DNA from: Peribacillus deserti
GTDB taxonomy: Bacteria; Bacillota; Bacilli; Bacillales; DSM-1321
Length of the DNA: 49,527 nt
NCBI RefSeq assembly: GCF_002863585.1
Contig: NZ_PGUY01000036.1
Span: 1-49,527 of the forward strand
Reading direction: 5' to 3'
This document shows, one piece after another, positions 1 through 6,522 of this stretch; position 1 is the first letter of the stretch, and the number at the start of each line of letters is the position of its first letter. The translations under genes were made by a program, and so were the position numbers. The notes below the pieces were generated by a model, which did not search any database, was not told the origin of the DNA, and saw only the letters and a list, made by a program, of their open reading frames with translations.

Positions 1-130
1 GGCTAACGCACGATGCACAGGATGTGCGAGCCAGGCGGGGCCACAGGACGTGGCCGTTCAAGCGTGGTAAGGGCGACTAAGCTTCTGTCTTCGCTATCGC
101 TTGCCAATCAGCAAGTCTTCTTTATCAGGT
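1..130. repeat. Partial dispersed palindromic repeat at the left edge
   Basis: GC-rich non-coding sequence unlike the AT-rich DNA that follows. Two short hairpins stand close together: GCAC/GTGC around loop AGGAT (15-27) and GGCCAC/GTGGCC around loop AGGAC (39-55). The matching stem-loop style suggests the tail of a dispersed structured repeat cut by the window edge. No full second copy lies in the window, so the repeat call is an inference. Confidence 0.4.
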
Positions 131-231
131 GTCTGCTTTTCTTTTAGTGTCTTGCCTCTACTTTAATAAAGATCATCATTCAGCTTTTGGATGGAACTTT
201 TCTTGAAAAGCACCGTCCTCCGCTTTTCGAG

Positions 232-376
232 CAGGTGAGACCCCACAGGCGAAGCCGAGGAGGCTCAGCGCCCGCCCCTAAGGTCCGCGAGCATCCTCAC
301 GTTCCAATCAACCTCCTTGTTCAAAAACAACAAAGTTTGCGAAAAAAGCCTTTCATTTTTATAAATCTGAGCTTTT
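232..376 (+). repeat. Dispersed intergenic repeat, copy 1 (left end missing)
   Basis: This stretch shares its central and right parts with copies near 31.2 kb and 35.8 kb: CAGGTGAGACCCC, CGAAGCCGAGGAGGCT, GCGAGCATCCT, and the right end CAACAAAGTTTGCGAA. The left arm seen in the other copies is replaced here by unrelated sequence. Short reading frames across it look spurious. The strand given is arbitrary. Confidence 0.7.
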
Positions 377-427
377 TTAGAATATAGTGTTTGACCAATA
401 AAATTACAGATTACACCTAACAAGGAT

Positions 428-457
428 GAACATGGGATATATACATGTTCTTTTTTT
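428..457 (+). terminator. Rho-independent terminator-like hairpin upstream of the gas vesicle operon
   Basis: Stem GAACATG (428-434) pairs with CATGTTC (444-450), followed by seven T. No recognisable gene ends just upstream, so it may terminate a transcript from beyond the window, insulate the gvp operon, or be a leader attenuator. The rest of 458-698 is AT-rich with no gene I recognise and no promoter I can place confidently. Confidence 0.55.
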
Positions 458-698
458 CTTACATTTAAAAAGTAATCTGTATGTAATAAATGAAAATAAA
501 GCCTTGAAAACATTGAAGCTGCCGCTTTTCTTATATTACTAAAAAGGAAAGGTATGATATTCCTGCATAAAATTGGTGTTTATGGTTAAGAAGTCCTCGT
601 TTAGTGAGAGCTAGAGAAGGTATATAGAGACTAAACCCGCTTAAATTGTTCGTCCAAGTTGCCTCGCTGTATATCAAATTGTGAGAGGAGACAAAGAC

Positions 699-959
699 AT
701 GAGTGTTCAAAAAAGTACAGATAGTTCTAGTCTTGCAGAAGTAATTGACAGGATTCTGGATAAGGGGATTGTAATTGATGCCTTTGTAAGGGTCTCGCTC
801 GTAGGGATTGAAATTCTTACCGTCGAAGCCCGCGTCGTAATCGCCAGTGTCGATACATGGCTCAGGTACGCGGAGGCTGTCGGGTTATTAAGTGATGAAG
901 TTCAAGATGAAGGTCTTATGAATAGAAAACAATCTGCTGATGCGCAATTCAGTACGTAA
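699..959 (+). CDS. gvpA: Gas vesicle structural protein GvpA
   Basis: This is the small hydrophobic shell protein that self-assembles into the ribbed wall of gas vesicles. It has 86 residues, and the family core (helix-strand-strand-helix) is plain: [19 protein letters not shown], then the two-strand segment ending [20 protein letters not shown]. The start is ATG 699, placed by GAGAGGAG at 683-690; an in-frame GTG at 681 overlaps that site and is rejected. In residues 1-64 it differs from GvpB (2123-2383) at only three positions, while the C-terminal 22 residues diverge. It is first in a 14-gene operon. In the P. megaterium cluster expressed in E. coli, gvpA, P and Q were reported dispensable, so GvpB may be the main shell subunit (family knowledge). 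Confidence 0.95.
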   Translation: MSVQKSTDSSSLAEVIDRILDKGIVIDAFVRVSLVGIEILTVEARVVIASVDTWLRYAEAVGLLSDEVQDEGLMNRKQSADAQFST

Positions 960-1027
960 ATGATATGAAAAAAACTTAAAGCTAAGAAATACGAAAATAA
1001 ATAGAACTAAGAAAGAGGTAATCGTTC

Positions 1028-1600
1028 ATGGAAACACAAGAATTGCAAAACAAAGAAGTAAGTAACAGTAATGAATCAAGTAAGAATCAGACCGACACAA
1101 GCCAGTCTCAAAGCGGGAATCAGGGCGGAACAAATCAAGCTCAAAATGAAAAACAAAGCGAAACAATTCAAGCCCAAAATGAAAATCAAAAGCAATCTCA
1201 GAGTGAGAATCAATCAAATGAGAAAAAGGGCAATCCTTCATTGAATCTGGCGCTCCTGGGCGGAGTGATCGGTGCCGGGATTGGTCTGCTTGCCAACCAG
1301 GGAACTGGGAAGAAAGTATTGAAAAACTTAGGTGAATCCGAATTCATGAAGGTCGCCGGCCAAGAATTTCGAAAAACGGCACAGGAACTATTGGCGGGCC
1401 AAGCCCAAAGCAGTGTGAAACAGCTGGCTTCAGGTTATTTAAGCAAAATTGAAGAAGGTCTTCTGTCTCCTAAAAAGGGTAAAGGCAGCGGTGAAAATCA
1501 GCCATCTGATTACAAAGAAATCAAGGAAGAAAACAAACAGTTGAATGACCGACTTCAAAAAATTGAACAAATGCTGGGCGATCTGGCTGGATCTAAATAA
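1028..1600 (+). CDS. gvpP: Gas vesicle accessory protein GvpP
   Basis: A 190-residue protein named from its place between gvpA and gvpQ. Residues 1-65 are low-complexity and rich in Gln, Asn, Ser and Glu, probably disordered. Residues about 73-90 (LALLGGVIGAGIGLLANQ) form a glycine-zipper hydrophobic segment resembling YtxH-like domains, followed by an amphipathic stretch. Residues 162-190 form a coiled coil beginning YKEIKEENKQLNDRL, nearly repeated in GvpT and GvpJ. The start follows AGAGG at 1014-1018. The exact role is unknown; GvpP was not required for vesicle formation in E. coli. The layout (disordered tail, membrane- or shell-binding segment, coil) suggests a surface or scaffolding role, which is inference. 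Confidence 0.85.
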   Translation: METQELQNKEVSNSNESSKNQTDTSQSQSGNQGGTNQAQNEKQSETIQAQNENQKQSQSENQSNEKKGNPSLNLALLGGVIGAGIGLLANQGTGKKVLKNLGESEFMKVAGQEFRKTAQELLAGQAQSSVKQLASGYLSKIEEGLLSPKKGKGSGENQPSDYKEIKEENKQLNDRLQKIEQMLGDLAGSK

Positions 1601-1628
1601 TACCGCTGCCCTTAAAGGGGGTGCCTGA

Positions 1629-2096
1629 ATGGACAAACGTGTGAAAAAAGCGGCGGGGAAAGCCGCTAAGAAAGTAATCGACCATGCTCCTGAGCCTGTG
1701 AAGGAAAAAGTGAAAGAAGTAGTAGTGGAAAAAGCGAAAGAAAAAATCGTGGAGCATGTACAGGATAAAGCCCATGAATTTACGGAAAATCTGGAACATG
1801 CCAGAGACGGGTTCGCTGATAAAGTGCATGAAAAAGCGGGGGAAGCAAAGGAAAAAACCCAGGATGTCCTGCTGACAGCCCGGGAAAAACTGGGGAAAGT
1901 GGTTGAAGCCGGGGAGGATTTTCAGAAGAAAATTTCTTCCGGACAAAATCATGATGATGATCGAAAAGTAAAAGGAGTCAAACATATTAAAGGCATCAGC
2001 CAAGTAAAGACATCTAAGGATATCAAGGGTGCTACCAAGATCAAAAGCGCCGAGAAAATTAAATCAAGCAATGATATTAAGACGATAAGCTCTTAA
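1629..2096 (+). CDS. gvpQ: Gas vesicle accessory protein GvpQ
   Basis: A 155-residue, highly charged protein. Residues 1-108 are a long Lys/Glu/Ala/Val amphipathic helix with LEA- or apolipoprotein-like spacing (for example KEKVKEVVVEKAKEKI). Residues about 115-155 are a basic tail with degenerate repeats of I-K pairs (HIKGIS, DIKGATKIK, EKIKSSNDIK). There is no signal peptide or membrane segment. The start is ATG 1629, with a GGGGGTG site at 1617-1623. It lies 28 bp after gvpP and 26 bp before gvpB in the known P. megaterium order. The biochemical role is unknown. The positive tail contrasts with the strongly acidic GvpT made by the same operon. Confidence 0.85.
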   Translation: MDKRVKKAAGKAAKKVIDHAPEPVKEKVKEVVVEKAKEKIVEHVQDKAHEFTENLEHARDGFADKVHEKAGEAKEKTQDVLLTAREKLGKVVEAGEDFQKKISSGQNHDDDRKVKGVKHIKGISQVKTSKDIKGATKIKSAEKIKSSNDIKTISS

Positions 2097-2122
2097 CCAG
2101 CAGATGAAAGGAGAAGGTAAGA

Positions 2123-2383
2123 ATGGCACTACAAAAGAGTACAGACAGTTCAAGTCTAGCAGAAGTAATTGACCGTATTTTAGATAAAGGAATTGTAATC
2201 GACGCATTTGTAAGAGTATCCGTTGTAGGTATTGAGATTTTAACAGTTGAAGCAAGAGTAGTTATTGCAAGTGTTGATACATGGCTGCGCTATGCCGAGG
2301 CGGTTGGACTGCTTCGTGATGGAGTAGAGGAAAACGGGCTTCCGGCTCAATCAAATGAACGTAATGCACGCTTTAGTATTTAG
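2123..2383 (+). CDS. gvpB: Gas vesicle structural protein GvpB (GvpA family)
   Basis: The second shell subunit, 86 residues, 61 of the first 64 identical to GvpA, with a distinct tail ([15 protein letters not shown]). The codons differ widely from gvpA: gvpB prefers A- and T-ending codons such as TTA, GTA and GCA. The duplication is therefore old and the protein is held by purifying selection. In P. megaterium the gvpB-to-gvpU segment suffices to make vesicles in E. coli, so this is the likely main wall protein. The start is ATG 2123, after AAGGAGAAGG at 2108-2117. A 157-bp gap with a hairpin separates it from gvpR. Confidence 0.95.
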   Translation: MALQKSTDSSSLAEVIDRILDKGIVIDAFVRVSVVGIEILTVEARVVIASVDTWLRYAEAVGLLRDGVEENGLPAQSNERNARFSI

Positions 2384-2482
2384 TGTGAAATCCTATTCTT
2401 GGTTTTGCACTGTATTGAATGAAGCGAAAAAGAGAGTGCCTGCAGCGGAATTCAACAGGCATTTTAACAGAGCTAAGTAAAA

Positions 2483-2526
2483 GGCAGGCGAGGATTCACT
2501 AAGGATCCTGGCTTGCCGTGATTTTT
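2483..2526 (+). terminator. Intercistronic hairpin between gvpB and gvpR (probable attenuator)
   Basis: GGCAGGCGAGGAT (2483-2495) pairs, with a few mismatches, with ATCCTGGCTTGCC (2504-2516); GTGATTTTTAG follows. The T-run is short and slightly displaced, so I read it as a partial terminator or RNA-stabilising hairpin that leaves more gvpA-P-Q-B transcript than gvpR-U transcript. This fits the need for a large excess of shell protein. Confidence 0.55.
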
Positions 2527-2540
2527 AGCGGGAGGCCACT

Positions 2541-2807
2541 ATGGAAATTAAAAAGATTCTTGGAAATGTTACAGAATTCTTCAATGAATTTGTAGCTCCA
2601 GTCCATAAAATCACCTCTGTAGAAGAAAGTGATCAAAATGGCTGGAAGCTTACGGTCGAAGTCATTGAAGAAAAGGAATATATGAAAAAGTATGCAAAAG
2701 ATGAAATGCTCGGTGTTTATGATGTGTTCCTAAACGATGAGAAGGAAATAACATCCTATAAAAGACGGGATATCCGTTACAGAAGTTCACTTAATCAAGA
2801 TGTGTAG
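2541..2807 (+). CDS. gvpR: Gas vesicle protein GvpR (GvpO-like)
   Basis: An 88-residue protein with the GvpO-family pattern: a tryptophan before a hydrophobic strand (GWKLTVEVIEEKEYMKK), then DEMLGVYDVFLNDEKEI, and an arginine-rich end (YKRRDIRYRSS). It sits directly before gvpN, as in P. megaterium. The start is ATG 2541 after GCGGGAGG (2528-2535). It is an accessory protein; in haloarchaea GvpO is needed for vesicle formation, but its molecular action is not settled. It stops 24 bp before the gvpN start. Confidence 0.85.
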   Translation: MEIKKILGNVTEFFNEFVAPVHKITSVEESDQNGWKLTVEVIEEKEYMKKYAKDEMLGVYDVFLNDEKEITSYKRRDIRYRSSLNQDV

Positions 2808-2831
2808 GACGTGGGAGTAGGAGGAAAAAGA

Positions 2832-3746
2832 GTGACGGTCTTAAATAAAAAGATCCATAACAATGCAAAAGCCATGGTACAGGATGAAAAAACAGAAGAC
2901 TTACTTTCCCGCTCATTACAATACTTGAAAGCTGGCTATCCTATCCATTTTACAGGCCCGTCTGGAACAGGGAAAACATCCCTGGCCCTCGCTCTTGCGA
3001 AAAGAAGAAAAAAACCAGTCATGCTCATACACGGTAATCATGAATTAAACAATAAAGACCTAATTGGTGATTTCACCGGATATACGAGTAAAAAAGTGGT
3101 CGATAACTATGTTCGTTCTGTTTACAAAAGAGACGAAAGTGTGACAGAGACTTGGAGGGACGGGCGTCTCCTAGAGGCAGTGAAGAATGGATACACTCTC
3201 ATTTACGATGAGTTTACCCGGTCACGGCCAACCACCAATAATATCTTTTTATCCATATTAGAAGAAGGAATCCTCCCATTATACGGAACAAAAATGACTG
3301 AACCTTTTGTCCGTGTACATCCTGACTTTGCCGTGATTTTTACCAGCAACCCAGAAGAATACGCAGGAGTCTATCAAACTCAGGATGCACTGCTTGATCG
3401 GCTTATCACGATATTCATCGACCATAAAGACCTTGATCGTGAGGCAGCCATCGTTTCAGAAAAAGTAGATATCACTAAGAAAGACGCCAGAGCCATCACT
3501 GCCCTGATCGCAGAACTGCGGAAAGAATGCAAGACAGACAGCGGTCCGAGTCTGCGGGCATCGTTGATGATTGCCAAGCTGGCAAAAGAAATGGATGTTC
3601 CGATCGATGGTTCAGACCCAGCTTTTCAGCGTCTCTGCAAGGATATATTAGGACATCAAATAAGCCGGTGCATTGAAAATGATGATCCGCTTAAACAAGC
3701 GGAAGCATTGATTATCGATGCATGTAAAAATATGAAGGTAACCTAA
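2832..3746 (+). CDS. gvpN: Gas vesicle AAA+ ATPase GvpN
   Basis: A 304-residue cytoplasmic AAA+ ATPase of the MoxR/NorQ-like type, used for growth of the vesicle from bicone to cylinder. Walker A is GPSGTGKTS at residues 42-50, and Walker B is TLIYDEFTRS at about 130. A sensor-like segment reads VIFTSNPEEYAGVYQTQDAL, with an arginine (LLDRLI) after it. The start is GTG 2832, set by GTAGGAGGA at 2817-2825; an in-frame GTG at 2811 overlaps the site and is rejected. The N-terminus MTVLNKK then matches the family start. The length is typical. Confidence 0.95.
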   Translation: MTVLNKKIHNNAKAMVQDEKTEDLLSRSLQYLKAGYPIHFTGPSGTGKTSLALALAKRRKKPVMLIHGNHELNNKDLIGDFTGYTSKKVVDNYVRSVYKRDESVTETWRDGRLLEAVKNGYTLIYDEFTRSRPTTNNIFLSILEEGILPLYGTKMTEPFVRVHPDFAVIFTSNPEEYAGVYQTQDALLDRLITIFIDHKDLDREAAIVSEKVDITKKDARAITALIAELRKECKTDSGPSLRASLMIAKLAKEMDVPIDGSDPAFQRLCKDILGHQISRCIENDDPLKQAEALIIDACKNMKVT

Positions 3747-3767
3747 GAAATAAAGGAGCGTTTTACA

Positions 3768-4544
3768 ATGAGCCAGGAAGAGTCTATGGGGATTTATATT
3801 TTTTGCGGAATCCAGACAGAAACCGATGAATCCTTCGATACCGTTGAAATTGAAGGAGAAACAAAAGAACTGTTTACAGTCCGGTATAGGGATGCTGCCA
3901 TTGTAGCGGCAGAAGTCCCGATGAAAATTTATCATCCGAATAAGGAAAACCTATTAATGCACCAAAATGCAGTTGCTAATGTCATGAAGAAAAACGACAC
4001 CGTCATTCCAGTCAGCTTTGGAAATGTATTTCAATCAAAAGAAGATGTGGGTGTACTTTTGGAAAACTTATACCCGCAGTTTGAAAAGCTATTCCCGGAA
4101 ATCAAAGGCAAGATTGAACTGGGCTTAAAAGTGATTGGAAAAAAAGAATATCTGGAGTCACAAATCAACGAGAATTCAAAAATTGATAGAATGGCGAAAT
4201 CCGTTAAAGGAAAATCCGAAGCGGCGAGCTACTATGAGAGAATCCAGCTGGGCGGAGCAGCTCAAAAAATCATTACGTCCCTGCAGCAAGAAGTCAAGAG
4301 TGAAGTGAGTGCTCCCTTAGCAGAATTAGCTGAAGCTTCTAAAATAAATGATCCTATTGGGGAGAAGATGCTGCTGAATGCAGCTTTCCTGGTGGACCGG
4401 GACAAAGAAGCGGAGTTTGATCAAAAGGTAAACGAAATTCATGAAGAATGGAAGGATAAGGTTGACTTCAACTATAGCGGTCCTTGGCCCGCCTATAATT
4501 TCATTAATATCAGATTGAAAGTTGAAGATCCCGATGCTTCATAA
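3768..4544 (+). CDS. gvpF: Gas vesicle protein GvpF
   Basis: A 258-residue member of the GvpF/GvpL family. N-terminal region: GIYIFCGIQ start and VRYRDAAIVAAEVP. Middle: DTVIPVSFGNVFQS and a helical segment (residues 100-200). C-terminal family signature: SGPWPAYNF. GvpF is thought to bind GvpA monomers and help nucleate assembly. The start ATG 3768 follows AAAGGAG. Its last 11 bases overlap gvpG, implying translational coupling. The related gvpL follows two genes on, with the same closing motif (GPWPAYHF). Confidence 0.93.
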   Translation: MSQEESMGIYIFCGIQTETDESFDTVEIEGETKELFTVRYRDAAIVAAEVPMKIYHPNKENLLMHQNAVANVMKKNDTVIPVSFGNVFQSKEDVGVLLENLYPQFEKLFPEIKGKIELGLKVIGKKEYLESQINENSKIDRMAKSVKGKSEAASYYERIQLGGAAQKIITSLQQEVKSEVSAPLAELAEASKINDPIGEKMLLNAAFLVDRDKEAEFDQKVNEIHEEWKDKVDFNYSGPWPAYNFINIRLKVEDPDAS

Positions 4545-4794
4545 ATTAGTTTCGGCACCTATTAATCTAGTTATAAAAATTGGAGAAAAGGTGAAAGAAG
4601 AAGCTGATAAAGAGCTGTACGACCTTCCGACCATTCAGCAAAAACTGATTCAGCTGCAAATGATGTATGAGCTCGATGAAATTCCGGAAGAAGCTTATAA
4701 AGCAAAGGAAGAAGAACTGCTGATCCGGTACGAAACAGCGAAACGCTTGGAAATTGAACAATGGGAACAGATGACAAAAAAGAAGGAAGGATAG
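4534..4794 (+). CDS. gvpG: Gas vesicle protein GvpG
   Basis: An 86-residue helical, charged protein of the GvpG family, with N-terminal MLHKLVSAPINLVIKIGEK and then DLPTIQQKLIQLQMMYELDE and an acidic/basic coil to the end. It is needed for assembly, probably as a partner of GvpF/GvpL and the shell. The start is ATG 4534 inside the end of gvpF (11-bp overlap); an in-frame TTG at 4522 would add four residues absent from relatives. The ribosome site is weak, so coupling to gvpF translation is likely. Confidence 0.92.
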   Translation: MLHKLVSAPINLVIKIGEKVKEEADKELYDLPTIQQKLIQLQMMYELDEIPEEAYKAKEEELLIRYETAKRLEIEQWEQMTKKKEG

Positions 4795-4801
4795 CAGGAA
4801 G

Positions 4802-5611
4802 ATGGACGGTCTTATTTATTTGTATGGATTAATTCCAGCGCATGAATCAAGGGAACGAACACTTCCATCCTTAAAGGGCTTCGATGGCAGAGGTGAGATA
4901 TATACGATCCCAATAGGCAGTATAACAGCCCTAGTTTGTAACCTTGATCCCCATGAGTATTCAGAAGACAGTATAAAAGATAAAACAAATAACGATATGG
5001 AATGGCTGCAGGAAAAAGCATTTCATCACCATGAAACAGTATTAAAGCTTTCAAAAATGTACACGATTATACCCTTGAAATTTTGCACATTGTATATGAA
5101 TCAAACAAGCTTGGAAAAAACAGTCAGGGATCACGAAGCGAAAATGATGGATACGTTCGAATTATTAACTGGAAATGAAGAATGGAATCTAAAAATTTAT
5201 TGTGATGATGAGCTCTTAAAAACAAAAGTGAGCCAGAACAATCCAGTTTTAGAAGCGAAAAGAGCGGAAATTAGTGAATTGCCAAAGGGTAAGCAATTTT
5301 TCGAAAAGAAAAAGTTAGATAAGTTACTAGAATCAGAACTTGAAGAAGAAAAAAACAAAGTCAGTGAAAAAATTCATGAGCATCTAAAAGAATTTGCTCT
5401 GAAAGGCAATGTTAAGAAAACCTGGGGCAGCAATGTGACAGGAAGAAAAGACGATATGACCTGGAATGGTGTCTATCTAATAGGTGATTCCAAGGTAGAG
5501 GAATTCCTGGGACAAATCCAGCAATATGAAAAGGATATGAAAGAAACAGGATGGCGGTTTGAGGCGTCAGGGCCGTGGCCAGCCTATCATTTTTCGAGCT
5601 TTTCAAAGTGA
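4802..5611 (+). CDS. gvpL: Gas vesicle protein GvpL (GvpF/L family)
   Basis: A 269-residue paralogue of GvpF: MDGLIYLYGLIPAHESRE at the N-terminus, IIPLKFCTLY in place of the GvpF segment VIPVSFGNVF, a charged helical middle with many Lys/Glu (residues 155-205), and the closing SGPWPAYHF motif. It is a minor scaffold component that interacts with several Gvp proteins in other systems. It starts 7 bp after gvpG; its TGA stop overlaps the gvpS ribosome site. Confidence 0.93.
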   Translation: MDGLIYLYGLIPAHESRERTLPSLKGFDGRGEIYTIPIGSITALVCNLDPHEYSEDSIKDKTNNDMEWLQEKAFHHHETVLKLSKMYTIIPLKFCTLYMNQTSLEKTVRDHEAKMMDTFELLTGNEEWNLKIYCDDELLKTKVSQNNPVLEAKRAEISELPKGKQFFEKKKLDKLLESELEEEKNKVSEKIHEHLKEFALKGNVKKTWGSNVTGRKDDMTWNGVYLIGDSKVEEFLGQIQQYEKDMKETGWRFEASGPWPAYHFSSFSK

Positions 5612-5621
5612 GGACGATTAT

Positions 5622-5897
5622 ATGTCACTTAGAGAAACGGTAGAAAACAAGGATATCGCGTTAATTGATATTTTGGATGTCATCCTTGATAAGGGTGTCG
5701 CAATAAAAGCGGATTTAGTGATTTCTATTGCAGGCGTCGATTTAGTTTATTTAGATCTGCGATTACTGATAGCTTCCGTAGAATCTCTCGTTCAAGCCCA
5801 GGCGGGTGGGCGAAAAACGATTTCGTCAGACCAATTTGATAGACAGAGGGAGGAGCTGATCCATGCAACCGGCCAGCCAGACAAATGGAAAAATTAA
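5622..5897 (+). CDS. gvpS: Gas vesicle minor shell protein GvpS (GvpA/J family)
   Basis: A 91-residue GvpA-fold paralogue: DIALIDILDVILDKGVAIKA, then VDLVYLDLRLLIASVESLV, corresponding to the GvpA core. It probably forms a specialised part of the shell such as the tip or seam (inference from GvpJ/M homologues). The start is ATG 5622 with GTGAGGA at 5608-5614; a longer frame from 5559 runs back into gvpL and is rejected. Its 3' end overlaps gvpK by 35 bp. Confidence 0.9.
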   Translation: MSLRETVENKDIALIDILDVILDKGVAIKADLVISIAGVDLVYLDLRLLIASVESLVQAQAGGRKTISSDQFDRQREELIHATGQPDKWKN

Positions 5898-6147
5898 TTT
5901 AGATCCAGACAATGCAGAACACGGACTCGCACAGTTAGTGTTAACAGTCATCGAATTGTTAAGGCAGATTGTGGAGAGACATGCCATCAGGCGTGTTGAA
6001 GGCGGGACCCTTACAGACGAGCAGATTGAAAATCTAGGCGAGGCATTAATGAACTTGGAAGAAAAAATGGAAGAATTAAAAGAAATTTTTGGTCTGGATG
6101 CCGATGACTTGAACATTGATCTTGGTCCTTTAGGAAGCTTACTTTAA
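5863..6147 (+). CDS. gvpK: Gas vesicle protein GvpK
   Basis: A 94-residue GvpK-family protein: NAEHGLAQLVLTVIELLRQI, then VERHAIRRVEGGTLTDEQIE and a helical end with LGLDADDL-like acidic residues (FGLDADDLNIDLGPLG). It is an essential minor assembly protein in studied clusters, with no known enzymatic activity. The start ATG 5863 is set by the very strong site GAGGGAGGAG at 5846-5855, lying inside gvpS. The length is typical of the bacterial form. Confidence 0.93.
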   Translation: MQPASQTNGKINLDPDNAEHGLAQLVLTVIELLRQIVERHAIRRVEGGTLTDEQIENLGEALMNLEEKMEELKEIFGLDADDLNIDLGPLGSLL

Positions 6148-6174
6148 TTCAAAATACTAAAGGTGGAATTCAAA

Positions 6175-6507
6175 ATGGCAATCGAACACAATATGCAGTC
6201 CAGTACGATTGTGGATGTATTAGAGAAAATATTAGATAAAGGTGTAGTTATTGCGGGTGATATCACAGTGGGAATTGCTGATGTGGAACTGCTGACGATT
6301 AAGATACGCCTGATAGTTGCCTCAATTGATAAGGCAAAGGAAATTGGGATGGACTGGTGGGAGAATGATCCCTATCTTTCTTCTAAAGCATCGGATAAAA
6401 ATACAAAGGCTTTGGAGGAAGAAAATAAAAAGCTTCAGGAAAGGCTTGAAGCACTCGAAAAAAGCATGTCAAATAACCGTTTAAATTCAACTGAATTCAA
6501 CTACTAA
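6175..6507 (+). CDS. gvpJ: Gas vesicle minor shell protein GvpJ
   Basis: A 110-residue GvpA-fold protein: STIVDVLEKILDKGVVIAGD, VELLTIKIRLIVASIDKAKE, then WW and a coiled-coil tail at residues 77-100 (TKALEEENKKLQERLEALEK). That tail matches the coils of GvpP and GvpT. It is a minor shell component, probably at the tips. The start is ATG 6175 with AAAGGTGG at 6158-6165; the in-frame GTG at 6163 falls inside that site and is rejected. Confidence 0.92.
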   Translation: MAIEHNMQSSTIVDVLEKILDKGVVIAGDITVGIADVELLTIKIRLIVASIDKAKEIGMDWWENDPYLSSKASDKNTKALEEENKKLQERLEALEKSMSNNRLNSTEFNY

Positions 6508-6522
6508 TAGGAGGTCTTTACA

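Noticed and set aside
187-387. 66-codon frame in dispersed repeat copy 1
   Set aside because: Its sequence is the repeat itself read as protein; the frame is not kept in other copies.
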